NCBI GenBank assembly: GCA_905116865.2
Contig: CAJHNH020001090.1
Coordinates: 468,501-532,500, forward strand
DNA from: Candidula unifasciata
Lineage: Eukaryota; Mollusca; Gastropoda; Stylommatophora; Geomitridae
Direction of reading: 5' to 3'
DNA length: 64,000 bases
A program made the translations under genes and the position numbers. Of the stretch, positions 10,636-22,445 are shown piece after piece. Positions within the stretch are counted from its first letter, which is position 1. Every line of letters begins with the position of its first letter. A model generated the notes under the pieces. The model was not told the DNA's origin. It was given only the letters and a program-made list of their open reading frames with translations, and did no database searches.

Positions 10636-12262
10636 CATGGCATGGGAGATTATCTATTGAGAGAGAAGATGCTGGACAGTTTGACAGTATGGCGTGAGAG
10701 ATCATCTACTGTGTGAGAAGATGCTGGACAGTTTGACAGTATGGCGTGAGAGATCATCTACTGTGTGAGAAGATGCTGGACAGTTTGACAGTATGGCGTG
10801 AGAGATCATCTACTGAGTGAGAAGATGCTGGACAGTTTGACAGTATGGCGTGAGAGATCATCTACTGTGTGAGAAGATGCTGGACAGTTTGACAGCATGG
10901 CGTGAGAGATCATCTACTGAGTGAGAAGATGCTGGACAGTTTGACAGCATGGCGTGAGAGATCATCTACTGAGTGAGAAGATGCTGGACAGTTTGACAGT
11001 ATGGCGTGAGAGATCATCTACTGTGTGAGAAAATGCTGGACAGTTTGACAGTATGGCGTGAGAGATCATCTACTGTGTGAGAAGATGCTGGACAGTTTGA
11101 CAGTATGGCGTGAGAGATCATCTACTGAGTGAGAAGATGCTGGACAGTTTGACAGTATGGCGTGAGAGATCATCTACTGTGTGAGAAGATGCTGGACAGT
11201 TTGACAGTATGGCGTGAGAGATCATCTACTGTGTGAGAAGATGCTGGACAGTTTGACAGTATGGCGTGAGAGATCATCTACTGAGTGAGAAGATGCTGGA
11301 CAGTTTGACAGTATGGCGTGAGAGATCATCTACTGTGTGAGAAGATGCTGGACAGTTTGACAGTATGGCGTGAGAGATCATCTACTGTGTGAGAAAATGC
11401 TGGACAGTTTGACAGTATGGCGTGAGAGATCATCTACTGTGTGAGAAGATGCTGGACAGTTTGACAGTATGGCGTGAGAGATCATCTACTGTGTGAGAAG
11501 ATGCTGGACAGTTTGACAGTATGGCGTGAGAGATCATCTACTGTGTGAGAAGATGCTGGACAGTTTGACAGTATGGCGTGAGAGATGATCTATTGAGTGA
11601 GAAGATGCTGGACAGTTTGACAGTATGGCGTGAGAGATGATCTACTGAGTGAGAAGATGCTGGACAGTTTGACAGTATGGCGTGAGAGATCATCTACTGT
11701 GTGAGAAAATGCTGGACAGTTTGACAGTATGGCGTGAGAGATCATCTACTGTGTGAGAAGATGCTGGACAGTTTGACAGTATGGCGTGAGAGATCATCTA
11801 ATGTGTGAGAAGATGCTGGACAGTTTGACAGTATGGCGTGAGAGATCATCTACTGTGTGAGAAGATGCTGGACAGTTTGACAGTATGGCGTGAGAGATCA
11901 TCTACTGAGTGAGAAGATGCTGGACAGTTTGACAGTATGGCGTGAGAGATCATCTACTGTGTGAGAAAATGCTGGACAGTTTGACAGTATGGCGTGAGAG
12001 ATCATCTACTGAGTGAGAAGATGCTGGACAGTTTGACAGTATGGCGTGAGAGATCATCTACTGAGTGAGAAAATGCTGGACAGTTTGACAGTATGGCGTG
12101 AGAGATCATCTACTGGGTGAGAAGATGCTGGACAGTTTGACAGTATGGCGTGAGATATCATCTACTGTGTGAGAAGATGCTGGACAGTTTGACAGTATGG
12201 CGTGGAATGGTGATCATCTACAAGATAGAAAATGCTGGACAGTTTGACAGCATGGCATGAGA
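10636..12262. repeat. 52-bp minisatellite, about 31 units, LINE-derived
   Basis: Unit gagaagatgctggacagttt then gacagtatggcgtgagagat and catctactgtgt, with alternating tgtgt/tgagt variants. Translated in one frame it reads EKMLDSLTVWRERSST, like the LINE C-terminal block EKMLGSLTS at 23.4 kb and EKILDSLVAW at 37.5 kb. Confidence 0.95.
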
Positions 12263-12660
12263 GATCATCTATCAACTTAGCATCAAGTGCCTTGATTACT
12301 GGTGTGGGCGATCATGCCTCTCCACAATTGGCAACTACATGTATCAGTTGATGTGTTGACACGCCTCTATGCCATGACAAAATGCTGTCAAGAATCTTCT
12401 CGCGTTGTCTTCCTCTGTCTCTCGTTCCAGAAATCTTCCCAGTAGTCACAAAATATTCTAGTTCCCCCTCCGCAGAACACGATCACAAAATTATGACGCT
12501 CTTTCTGACGTTTGTGATAAGTTGTCTTCGAGCCCTTGCCTCTTTCAGAACATCTGGGTTGCTATCTTTAGCTGTCCAAGGAATTCTTCCGTAAAACCAC
12601 ATCTCCGAGGCTTCAAGATATTGTTCGGCCGGTAATTCACTGATTGTTGAACACGCATGC
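12262..12660 (-). pseudogene. LINE C-terminal fragment
   Basis: The minus strand matches the 37.2-kb LINE: cagacatc-type FYGRIPWTAKDSN, RRQLITNVRK, then TGKISGTRDRGRQREKILDSI and the end near 12300. It lies directly beside the 52-bp minisatellite, in the opposite orientation. Confidence 0.7.
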
Positions 12661-12695
12661 CTCGAGCCAGGGTCGAGACATGGACAAGGAACTCG

Positions 12696-13026
12696 CCGTG
12701 TGTCTTCCGTAGGAGGAATCAGAAGAAAACCACACTACTCCCAACAGGCATGTCGTAATAGGCGAAAACTGGGAGTCTGCTGAATTTGTATGTGTTGGGA
12801 CAAATAGCGCAGCCTAGCTACAAACCACAATAAAATGGCAAACCACCCCTTTAACGGAGTGCATCTGCCTGAGAGGCGACAAACCAACTGTCTGCATTAA
12901 AGATATGTAAAACAGAACTGCAGGCAAAACGCAGGTTGTGAAAAAAAGACTCAGTCCACAAGTGGACGAACAACCAGAACTTTCCGGCGGAGTTTACAGT
13001 CGAGGAACGAGAAAAAGAAGAGAAGA
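12696..13026 (+). mobile_element. S1 SINE with internal insertion
   Basis: Diverged copy. Hairpin arms ACTCCCA (12737-12743) and TGGGAGT (12770-12776). About 50 extra bases lie before gagtgcatctgcctgagag. It ends in gaaaaagaagagaagaa. Confidence 0.7.
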
Positions 13027-13344
13027 ACAATCCAGCTACCACGACAAGATAATAGTGGAAACTGTCCTGTGGACGTAAAAGTGGTCGGACTCTGGCGACA
13101 TAGGCAATAGTTACAAGCAGTTTGAAAACAGCTAGGGTTACGGGAAAATACCTGGCAAATGTGCATACCGCACAAGGCCAAACTGATCAGAAAACGGGAT
13201 GGGGCGATGGAGGAGGTAGAAATGGCGATAATGGGAACGCACGTGACAAAGACAGTACGAGAAAATGTATTCAATGGGTTGAAATGAATTATGTCCGTAT
13301 ACCATAGTTGTGGATTTCAAGCTGTACGTCAGACATGGCCAATA

Positions 13345-13535
13345 AGACACCTTTTTGGGGGGTGCCTATTTGACTATCTTCTTAGTGTTTCTTAGCTTGT
13401 TTCCACAGCCAGGCGCAAACGCCGTCTGGAGGTGACAGGTTCGATTCCCGGCAGGGTAACTATAGCTTTCGCTTTTTATGTTGTCTAGTGTGTTCTTCTA
13501 TCTTTCTACTTCTTTCTACGAGTGCCGACCAATAC
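13345..13535 (+). mobile_element. SINE-D (tRNA-derived)
   Basis: Leader gacacctttttggggggtgc, head ccaggcgcaaacgccgtctg, B box aggttcgattcccgg, body gggtaactatagctttcg, end ctacttctttctacgagtgc. Confidence 0.72.
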
Positions 13536-13651
13536 AGTTATGTTACTTTATTATTAAATAATATTTGACGGCCTCAAGGGTTCCCCCTCTGTTTAATTAT
13601 GGGAGTGACAAAGGGAGAAACGAGACAGCAAGAAAGCGCGGAGGAGAAAAG

Positions 13652-13652
13652 A

Positions 13653-13726
<74 letters not shown>
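13652..13726. repeat. (GT)n(GA)n microsatellite
   Basis: GT repeats run directly into GA repeats. Confidence 0.95.
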
Positions 13727-13728
<2 letters not shown>

Positions 13729-15081
13729 AAACGAGAGGATACGCTAAAAAATAAAAACCATACTTCGTCTAAACATTGCACCGGGATTTATTGATCTCTT
13801 CCAAGGTGTGGGCCCAATAATAGTTTCCGCAATGCTTGTTTTTTGGAAATACTACCATATTGAACCAGTACATATACCACAAGATTACTAATTCAAAGTC
13901 GCCGCAGCTTATGTTATGCTGCTGCTACTATTACTACTGCTACTAATATTACTGCTGCTACAGAGTCGCATTACAACAGCCCGTTCAGTTCCGTGAGGTA
14001 GATTTTCTCAGAAAAATGCAAGTCTTCGAAACGCCGCTCCTAACAGCTCTGCCAGATCAAAAGTAAAAATTGTATTTTGATTTCTCTGTACCATAGACGG
14101 CACGGACTGTGCCTGTTGGTTTTTTTACTGAAAATGAAAAAAAAAATAATCGGGCCTTTAAAGAAAATATTCTTGGAAATAAATGCAGCTAGCATGATCT
14201 TAATCAAATAACCTACTGAGTGTTAGCAGTCTGTAAAAGTATGGGCATCACGGGCGCAATATGCTTCAGATGGTTGGAACTGGCCCTTTACTTACTCACC
14301 CAATACCTACTTACTTCACTCAAATAACTATCAGTAGTATTACTGTTGATGCTGTTATTATTATTACTACTACTACTACTGCTGCTGCTACTACGACTAT
14401 TGCTGTGATAAAATTATTACAAATACCGTATAAACAAACCTTATGATAAGATAGGCAAACAAAAAACAGACACTAATTAAAAACGAGCAGGCGGCGCCAG
14501 AACGATGTTTACATACATAGCCGTGGGTCTGACTGTGTCGCTCAGTGCCAGATCTATAATTACCGGCCACAGATAAGTACCAAGAGAAGAGAACTTTGGG
14601 AAGGCTGCTTAACGCAATCGATAACGGTGGCAGCCGTCAGCCCCAATACAAACAGATAATGGACAGACACAGGAGCTGTCGGGTACACACTGTTGGAGGT
14701 TAATCCTGCACACCAAGATGGACTCATACAGAATGACAGAAAGACGGTTCGACCAGGGCCGCAGGATGGACAATGGAGAAAGTGGTTTGATGCTGGCAAT
14801 ATGGAAACAACTAAGAAATGACGTTTGGTGAAGATATGAGAGTAAACAGAAGAGGAATGTGCTGCAATCTATAAAGCAATGAAAAATGTAACTTGGTCAA
14901 GGACTGTAAATCGTAAAAAATGGAGGAGGGGGGTGAAATGGGTGGGGAGATCGTTCGGTGAAGGTTCTACAAAGAGTGTTGCCTGATCCGATAAAAGAGA
15001 AAGAACAACATAAGGATGTCCCTCAGTGAAGCAATAAGAACAATGTGAAATAACAGCGCTCGCGAACACACGCCTACAAGC
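13727..15081. other. Non-coding stretch with trinucleotide-rich patches
   Basis: Imperfect CTG/CTA repeats at 13915-13975 and 14335-14405 flank a SINE-A piece. 14460-15081 shows nothing recognisable and is the target region of the twin-primed LINE. Confidence 0.5.
14150..14305 (+). mobile_element. SINE-A 3' fragment
   Basis: Contains atattcttggaaataaatgc, agctagcatgatcttaatca and ggccctttacttactcac. Confidence 0.55.
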
Positions 15082-15094
15082 ACATGTTTAAAAT

Positions 15095-15490
15095 CCCTGT
15101 AGGACCTTCCGAGTGTGATGACAACCTTAGAGATGCCCTGCATGTCTACTGGTGTATTCGTCCATTCTTTTCCGTGACTGATCACGTCTAGGTCACCGAC
15201 CTGCTGGATTAAATCCTCAGCCTTTGCCATCCATGAGCGGCCTCTTTTGAGACGCGTTCCTTTTGTGTCGTGTATAGCTTTGTGCAGTGGGTGGTTAACG
15301 TCTGCTGATACCCTCATGTACGCCTTGACCTGTGCGACTTTGTATCTGCTAGTCATCGTCGGCAAACCCAGGATATAACGCATGGCGTTGCAGGAGGTGT
15401 CTTTTGTACAGCCGAGTATATGAGTCTCATTGCCTCATTTTGTACTCGGTCTAGTCTTTCTAGCTGAGTTTTGTTTTGCTGACAGTGAGG
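15095..15490 (-). pseudogene. Inverted 5' segment of LINE: RT thumb and linker
   Basis: The minus-strand translation matches the I-clade thumb region: QLERLDRVQNEA, then LGCTKDTSCNAMRY, HPLHKAI, RLKRGRSWM and AEDLIQQ. It ends at the linker before RNase H, next to the left duplication. A one-base indel lies near 15475. It is not functional alone. Confidence 0.85.
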
Positions 15491-16198
15491 GGGCGCGGCT
15501 GTAGACACAGAGGTAAGGGAACTGATAGATCAGCATTCAGACCAAGAAGATATCATCATCTATACAGATGGATCCGTGAAGCGCGGATCAAGGTCGGCAT
15601 CCGCATACACAGCGCAGAGAATGGGGAAAACAATACAGGGGGACAGAGGCGCTTACCAGACAACCACGTCAAGCATGACCATGGAAACAGCTGCTGCTTC
15701 TAAAGCATAGCATGGGTGTCCGAGTAAACCGACACAAAGGCAGTAATTGTGTCAGACTCCAAGAATATGCTTCAGAAGATAGCAACAAGCGGTATGCGCT
15801 CTGAATAGGTAGAAAGCATTCGAAAATCGCACTTAACCTCCCTAGCCTGGATCTACACACATGGTCATGCATGTGTTATAGGAAATGAGCGAGCGGACCA
15901 ACTGGCAAGCACTGCACTAAGGCATGCGGGAAGAAACATGGACAGAGCAGATATCGTCAACGTTGTACGGACTGGGCTAGTGGAGAATGAGGAATCCCTG
16001 ACATTAACACGATTACGTGACACGGGAGTAAAGTATGGTAAAGCACGTCTATGCCGTCTTCGAGGACGAGATGGGAGACAATATAACTAGCTTCTCATGG
16101 GAACAATTAGTAAAAGTACTTTGGAGTGGCTGCTGCAGCGGACGACTGAGCACGAATGGGAATACCCAATGTGCAGTGACGTCGACCGCGATAACATA
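15491..16198 (+). pseudogene. Direct 3' segment of LINE: RNase H and C-terminus
   Basis: Reads AVDTEVRELI, IIIYTDGSVKRG, TSSMTMETAAA, a stop, VSDSKNMLQ after a frameshift, and THGHACVIGNERADQLAS, so all four RNase H acidic residues and the GH are recognisable. The C-terminal domain ends with a CSD motif and DRDNI. Stops near 15708 and 15804 and a frameshift mark it as dead. Confidence 0.85.
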
Positions 16199-16260
16199 AC
16201 ATGTTTAAAATAATGGATTAAAAAAACAACCGAGAATAGTCAGTGGAAATGAGCAGATGT

Positions 16261-16266
16261 ACGTCT

Positions 16267-16357
<91 letters not shown>
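16261..16357. repeat. (CA)n(GA)n microsatellite
   Basis: Short CA then a long GA tract, about 50 bp beyond the twin-primed LINE. Confidence 0.95.
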
Positions 16358-16361
<4 letters not shown>

Positions 16362-17065
16362 AGCTGGAAAGATGTATGGAAATACAGACAGAAATAAAAA
16401 AAAACAGCAAAAGAAGACAACTGTTCGTCATGTCATGGAAAGTCGAAAGGGCACTAAATGATACATGTTTCCAACAGATTACGAAATGAGAGAAGAATGT
16501 TGTCCCACGTCAGTCGGTGAGTTAGTGCAGGTGTCTGTTCTACTGACTTTTTGTATCGATTTACGTCTTCACTTTTAGTCTTACCGCAGTTCTGGCGTAA
16601 AATAAACAGAGATAGGACAACTTGGCACACACACAAAAGTGAGGGAGGGGAGTGTAGATAAACGAGCTGCACTGTAAGCAGTCACTTCATGTTGATGGCA
16701 GGAGACTACAACAAGCGGAAGAGAAACTGAAACGAACATGCTGACGGAAACATCAGACTGTGCATCCGGAGCTTCCTGCTCCTAGGCCATACCAGCTACG
16801 TCACATTTAATAGAAGGAAGCTAAAATATTATCACATTTAAACCCCACCCCTAACCCCTTTCTACTGAAGGGTATCTGGAATATGTTTTAGTATTGTCCC
16901 AAAGCCCATCATAAGTGACTATATCATACCATTTAATCCCCACTATAATGCACAGGTAAAAAGTTAATGAATGAATGCAGTTTATCAGTAATTGTTTTCG
17001 TTTTTTCAGAGCCATTCAACAGTACTGATTTGCCACTGGAGTGTGTGTGTGTGTGTGTGTAAAAC
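16358..17065. other. No recognisable feature
   Basis: Short (GT)n at 17041-17060 only. Confidence 0.5.
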
Positions 17066-17252
17066 GGTAGCCGCAGTGGTGTAGCGGCTAAACGCTCGCC
17101 TGTGGATCCGAAGGTCGTGGGTTCAAATGTCGAACGGAGCCTGACATTATTTTAATGACCTCGGATACCAGGTTCGACCCAGCCTTAAATGGGATCCATG
17201 TACAGTCATGGTGAGGAAACGCGGCCGGCGGGATGTTGACCACATCACCCAC
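17066..17252 (+). mobile_element. SINE-A with well-kept tRNA head
   Basis: Head gccgcagtggtgtagcggct (A box) and gtgggttcaaatg (B box), then cccagccttaaatgg and cggccggcgggatgttgacc. Cut off by the S1 copy. Confidence 0.75.
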
Positions 17253-17508
17253 TCCGGTGGAAAGTTATGATTGTTCGTCCACTTCTGAACTGTGGTCCTG
17301 GTCCAAAACTTGAATTTTACATGCACATCCGTTTCACAGATCTGGCCTATGCGTAATGCATGCAGACTGTTGATTCCTTGCTTCTCAGATTCACTGTGAC
17401 TTCGAAGGAAATGTCCCTAATTAGTGATAGTCGCCTTGTGCACATGCTTGCAAGGGGGCAGTGGGTCTTTTTTTATTCCCCAAAATGGGGCCCCGGAACC
17501 TTCATGGG
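17253..17508 (-). mobile_element. S1 SINE joined to a truncated SINE-A
   Basis: Reads ctccggtggaaagtt through ggggccccggaacc. No GAA tail on its 3' side; SINE-A sequence ends abruptly at the junction. Confidence 0.7.
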
Positions 17509-17554
17509 GAGCTGCTTAGTTTTCGTGCTGATTTGAATCGAGTTATTTTGTTTC

Positions 17555-17830
17555 AATTAACCGTGGCTCGAAAGTGGACCCAGTCCAAACTGGGTACCAG
17601 AAAATGTCCTAGGCGATCGTGAGGTTGATCACATCAACTTCCACTGATAACTGGTCTATACACATTGTAGTCTAGCTTGATACACATAACGAAGCTATGT
17701 GCGTAAATGAATCCCTGCGCGTAAATGAAGCTCTGTGCGTAAATGAAGCCCTGTGCATAAATGAAGCCCTGCGCATAAATGAAGCCCTGCGCGTAAAAAG
17801 AGTCGTTTACTTTTACTTGTCAAGACAGTT
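17555..17830 (+). mobile_element. SINE-A carrying an internal 18-bp tandem repeat
   Basis: Body cccagtccaaactgggtacc and ggtctatacacattg, then about six gcgtaaatgaagccctgt units (17697-17797), then the SINE-A end gtttacttttacttgtc. Confidence 0.65.
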
Positions 17831-17861
17831 ATCGCCCCTATAACTATCCCGTTCGTGTACT

Positions 17862-17975
17862 AGCTGAAATCACTTGTCCCTGGCTGTTCCCGTGTTAATC
17901 ACATGTCCCTGACTGTCCCCGTGTAAATCACATGTCCCTGACTGTCCCCGTGTAAATCACAAGTCCCTGACTGCC
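17862..17975. repeat. 29-bp tandem repeat, 4 units
   Basis: aatcacatgtccctgactgt plus ccccgtgta. Confidence 0.88.
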
Positions 17976-18169
17976 CCAATGAAAACTACTGAAAATTACT
18001 TAAGAGATTTATGTTAGCCAACACACGAGATGGCACTGTCAACATAGATCACACTACTGAGACCTGGTTACTTGTGTTGGCTTTACACTTAACATAAATT
18101 GAGTAGATGTAGATCTGGATATACAAAAGAATATGCCGTACTTTATGGAAACAAAAGCAATCGAATGCA

Positions 18170-18430
18170 GGAGTTCTGGTGAGACTAGTAATGGATAAAG
18201 AGTTGCTAAAGGAAATTAAATGGGAAAGTGAAATATTAAAAGACATAAGACTTATAAACCACACAGGGAGAACAGCTAAAGGCAACTGTGCAAGCAGACG
18301 ACGATATCAATTGGGCAATAACATAAAGAGATGGAGGAACATTAGCCTAAGAGGGTGTATATCTAGGGCGAAAGACAAGGCGAGACCCATTGCTGTCAAC
18401 CTTTATTATGAAGTCGGCCCTTTGCCTGAC
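18170..18430 (+). pseudogene. Probable LINE C-terminal remnant
   Basis: Plus strand: GNCASRRRYQLGNNIKRWRN followed by RAKDKARPIAVNLYY, resembling the R...W...DR...R..V motif order that ends many LINE ORF2s. No RT motif remains. Confidence 0.4.
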
Positions 18431-18790
18431 ACAAGTGGATGTCACTGTGTGGCTCCCGTACCCAAAAGGGGAGGGGGATGATGGACGAGGAAACAGACAA
18501 ACGCAGCTGATGAGAGTGCCATCAACAACAGGTTGTTTGTGAACACGTGATGTCTACATTGGCCATAGACCAAGAACAGCCTTGCAGACGAACAGAAATA
18601 AACAGCCCATAGAACGGGCAAATGAGAGTACAATCTGTGCAGTCGGAGGTATCATGTAGATGTTTTGCCAACAACGGGCTGGAAATACAGCACTAGACCG
18701 TCATCACCAACATCTCGGCGCTGGTTTCTAACTTTCTGTAAACACCTGGGAAAGTTTGGTCAGGTAGATACTCGGTTCGTTATCATCATT

Positions 18791-19095
18791 CCCCGTGTGA
18801 CTTCCGGAACCTGTTTCTGATTCTTCTCCTCCTCTATACCGCCCACTGGCTCCCTAACAAGCATGTCGTACAAGGTGACAATAACGGGGAGTTTCCTTGG
18901 AAGTCGGAGTGCATGTGCATGAGAGGCGGTGAACAAACATGTCTGCTAACACATAAACCACATCTGCAAAATGTATGTGCGCGTAAAATATAAGATCTGG
19001 AACAGGACAAAAGTTCCTTAGTGGACGAAAAACGATAAATTTCAGTGCACAAAGGCTAAGATGAGGAGAAAGAGAAGAAGAAGAAGAAGAAGAAC
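18791..19095 (+). mobile_element. S1 SINE
   Basis: Starts ccccgtgtgacttcc and ends in (GAA)n. Hairpin arms CTCCC (18850-18854) and GGGAG (18887-18891), inner stem GTCG/TGAC with one G-T pair. Confidence 0.75.
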
Positions 19096-19154
19096 ACATG
19101 GCCTGCAGTGCATCTTCTACTGTGCACGCCTTCAAAACTGGCAGCACATTATGT

Positions 19155-19290
19155 TGTGATTGATAACTAGGCTGCGATATATGCGCCTTTCGACCCAAGA
19201 AATACCATTTCAATAAGTCCATAAGTCGTCTGTTTACATGCCAGTTGATGAGCAGTGGGTCTATTCTTGTTTGTAACCCACCATGGATCC
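19155..19290 (-). mobile_element. S1-like fragment, diverged
   Basis: Contains aagtcgtctgtttacatgcc and gagcagtgggtctattcttg, the S1 5' part. The neighbouring taggctgcgatatatgcgcc is shared with 61770-61880. Confidence 0.5.
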
Positions 19291-19304
19291 CGGGATCCAC
19301 GAGG

Positions 19305-19775
19305 TAAGGCATGCAGACAGTTGATGGACTGTAGTCGCCATATAAACAGAACGCGGAAAGGCTAGCAGACAGTTGATGGACTGTAGTCGCCATATAAACA
19401 GAACGCGGTAAGGCATATAGACAGTTGATGGACTGTAGTCGCCATATAAACAGAACGCGGAAAGGCATGCAGACAGTTGATGGACTGTAGTCGCCATATA
19501 AACAGAACGCGGAAAGGCATGCAGACAGTTGATGGACTGTAGTCGCCATATAAACAGAACGCGGAAAGGCATGCAGACAGTTGATGGACTGTAGTCGCCA
19601 TATAAACAGAACGCGGTAAGGCATGCAGACAGTTGATGGACTGTAGTCGCCATATAAACAGAACGCGGTAAGGCATGCAGACAGTTGATGGACTGTAGTC
19701 GCCATATAAACAGAACGCGGTAAGGCATGCAGACAGTTGATGGACTGTAGTCGCCATATAAACAGAACACTGTTT
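19305..19775. repeat. 52-bp minisatellite, about 9 units
   Basis: Unit tgcagacagttgatggactg then tagtcgccatataaacagaa and cgcggtaaggca. Open on the minus strand in all frames (309 codons at most), an effect of unit composition, not a gene. Confidence 0.96.
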
Positions 19776-20126
19776 AACCACACATCCTTCCCACAGTGAC
19801 ACTGCCGCTAACTAGGCCTGCATGTTCATATACGCATGCGTTAGGCATGAGAGATTAATGTATGCGTGCTCATGCCTACGCTACGTAGACAACTCCAGCA
19901 GATAAAGCAATGAAACAGAAATAGTACGGTGAGTATTGATCGTGTAACACATACGGTCAAAATGTAATGGAAAATACAGCAGTTACACGGGGTTTAGAGT
20001 ATACAGTCCTAAGTATATGTCATTATTATCTCTGACATGTCACAATCTACCATATACATTTTTTATTATTATTTTTTTTAAAAATAACAAGAAGAAGAAG
20101 GAGCGGCAGGGGACGTGAAGGAAAAG
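19776..20126. other. No recognisable feature
   Basis: AT-rich toward the (GAAA)n tract. Confidence 0.5.
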
Positions 20127-20131
20127 GGGAC

Positions 20132-20219
<88 letters not shown>

Positions 20220-20352
20220 AGAAGAACCATAAGCGACAGCAGCAGCGGAGGAAGAAAAAGAAAAAGAAGAACCATAAGCGACAGCGGAGGAAGAAGAAGA
20301 AGAAGATGAAGAAGAAGAAGAAGAAGAAGAAGAAGAAGAAGATGAAAAAGAA
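20127..20352. repeat. (GAAA)n and (GAA)n tract
   Basis: About 90 bp of GAAA, two aaccataagcgacagc blocks, then GAA repeats. Confidence 0.96.
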
Positions 20353-20409
20353 GATCGGCGATGATGTTAAGAAGAAAAGTCAACTGAAACAATAATAACT
20401 GCGACAACA

Positions 20410-20632
20410 ACAATGAAGAGAGAAAAAAAAACTAATAAAGAGAGAAACTGGAACATGGGACCACTGGAAAGATCTGTGGCAAAAGAGACAAACGAAGACA
20501 ACGCATGAAAATTGACAGCCTTTTGTCAAGGCATGGAGGGATGTCAACACAGGAACTGATACACGCAGTTGCAGATTACAGAGAGGCATGATCGCCCATG
20601 CCAGTCGGCACGACACTTACTGATGATCTACA
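20410..20632 (+). pseudogene. LINE C-terminal fragment
   Basis: Plus strand: TGKICGKRDKRRQRMKIDSLL, ELIHAVADYREA, then a tail around TGATGATC. Same family as 37.2 kb, with a small deletion. Confidence 0.65.
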
Positions 20633-20699
20633 GCCTTGAGTGCACGTAGTCATGACAAGCGAGTGTTTCTCACGTCGCTGTTTAATCTATATCTTAGGT

Positions 20700-20945
20700 A
20701 AGATCGGTCTGAGTCTGTGACAGAGGCGTTGCGAACGCGCTTCATAATTCCGTGTTCGATCCCAAGTGCGCACGATTTGTCTTGCGTTGGTTTCGATAGT
20801 GGTACCGAGATCCGACCGCTCACGAAACAATGACAAACTACTTAACGTAAAATTTGCCTAGAAAACCACCACAGCCAAAATATGCTTGGGGGTTGGTTCT
20901 GCAAGGTCCTATACAGGAAACGCAACTAACTTGTTTATGTATGAC
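20700..20945 (+). mobile_element. SINE-C (tRNA-derived)
   Basis: ctgtgacagaggcgttgcga head, gtgttcgatcccaagtgcg B box, ttgcgttggtttcgatagtg, gttggttctgcaaggtcc. Confidence 0.75.
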
Positions 20946-21011
20946 AGAGAACTGTCAAAGAAAAGACAGGGCGATAAAATAAAGGGTGGGGGAAACAGGA
21001 CAGGCAAAGGA

Positions 21012-21116
21012 GGGGGGGGGGGGGGGGGGGTCACCGTGGAGAGGTCCCAGAAACCCCTTTCAGCCGTTATGGCCACAAATGTGGCCCAGCTATATTCAGC
21101 CCCCCCCCCCCCCCAG
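21012..21116. repeat. Poly-G and poly-C tracts 70 bp apart
   Basis: About 18 G at 21012-21030 and 14 C at 21101-21114, able to pair as a long-arm hairpin or form G-quadruplex. Confidence 0.9.
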
Positions 21117-22001
21117 AAGCAACGATGGGGCTTCAAATAACGAAAAAATTGCATCCTACAAGGGGATGACTAGGATTATATAGAAGGGAAAAGGGTGGTC
21201 TGTTGTGACCGTTTATGTAAGAGACACCCATTGCGAGAAAATTGCAGAGGGTCAAAGCCAAGACTCAAATATCACCAGATATTATTGATCAGTCGAACTT
21301 GGTGAGTCACTGCCACACAGCCTTGGGTGAAGGCTATGTGATTACTTACTTGCCGGTGTGTGGTGTTGTGTAAATAATCGCTTTTTAAAAACACAATATT
21401 AGCATCTTTGTTATAAGATGCGGCTAGAGTACGATCTCTCTCTCTCTATCCCGCCCCCTTTTTATATATTTACCTACCTGTCTGTCTATCAACATATCTA
21501 TCTATCTAATCTCCAGTATCTATCACTATCTTTCCACACATAAGGCCTGGCTACTTGTCAAAAGCGTTGCACAATTCACGAACACCGTAGCTTGATGATC
21601 TCCACGGATCTCCGTAGAACTGCCCTCGTGAACCGAACAAGGCGGTCCGTGAAGCGATTTTAAGAGCTTCATATCGTAATGTGGAAAACAAAAATCAGAT
21701 GACCACTTGACCACGTGATCCTACAGAACGAGCCAGTAATATAAACCATGCATATAGGCTGAAAATGAAGACTGCTATTACTTGCTGGTGCAGGTTTTGC
21801 ATATATTATTTTCCCAAGTACAACTCATGAGTCTCATCACATCTCGTTCGGCTGCGTGATTTCGTTCTGGTTCCCACAGACTGTCCTATGTTGTAGGGGT
21901 ATTATAAGAATAAATGAATATCACGCAGGGACAGAAAAACAAACGAAGCTGTCTTCGTCGAGATAGATGAGAGTTTTTTGGGATATGTTATAAGAAGAAA
22001 A
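21117..22001. other. No gene; short CT/TATC runs
   Basis: Contains ctctctctctatc and tatctatctatc words near 21435-21510 and a weak relative of the 5.8-kb repeat. Confidence 0.5.
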
Positions 22002-22240
22002 GTCAGCTCTGTGGCTAAGTCGATGCGAACGCTTCGTAATGCCGAGATGCCAGGTTCGATCCCAGCTGCGGGCCATGCGCCTTGCGTTGGTTTCGACAGT
22101 GGAATCAAGACAGCCGACCGCCCAGAAAGCAATGGCAACCTACTGGACGTAAATTTGCCTAGAAAAACAACACAACAGCCAGGGGATGTTGGGATTGGTT
22201 CTGCAACGGCCTGTAAAGGATACGCAACTAACCTATAAGA
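22002..22240 (+). mobile_element. SINE-C (tRNA-derived), well kept
   Basis: gctctgtggctaagtcgatg (A box), aggttcgatcccagctgcg (B box), cttgcgttggtttcgacagt, ggatgttgggattggttctg, and cgcaactaacct at the end. Confidence 0.82.
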
Positions 22241-22244
22241 AGAA

Positions 22245-22445
22245 ATGGATTTAAGAACTTGATAACAACTGGGCAAGACTGGTGGAAAGAGAGCAAGAGG
22301 TAGACAAACAGATAAATAACTGAATGGCCACATGGATGGGGCAAGACACAATCACTGACCTGATCGGCGGTTCTGGTGAGCGAATGCGATGATGAAACAT
22401 GACAGCCTACGCTTACTGGCACGACACATGATAATGATGAATAAA
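22245..22445 (+). pseudogene. LINE C-terminal fragment
   Basis: Plus strand: TGGKRARGRQ, then DLIGGSGERMR, and the tail atgataatgatga. Degenerate, and fused directly to the preceding SINE-C copy. Confidence 0.5.

Larger units (their letters stand above)
15095..16198 (+). mobile_element. I-clade LINE insertion with 5' inversion (twin priming)
   Basis: Two LINE pieces in opposite orientation form one insertion. 15095-15490 reads on the minus strand as RT thumb/linker (residues about 289-417 of the 44-kb copy, including GCTKDTSCNAMRY). 15491-16198 reads on the plus strand as RNase H to the C-terminus (from about residue 420). The two are contiguous in element coordinates but inverted on the chromosome. 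The same 13-bp word ACATGTTTAAAAT flanks the whole at 15082-15094 and 16199-16211. This is the structure expected from twin-primed reverse transcription. Confidence 0.85.

Noticed and set aside
18854..19802. 309-codon minus ORF
   Set aside because: Frames of the 52-bp array running into S1 SINE sequence.
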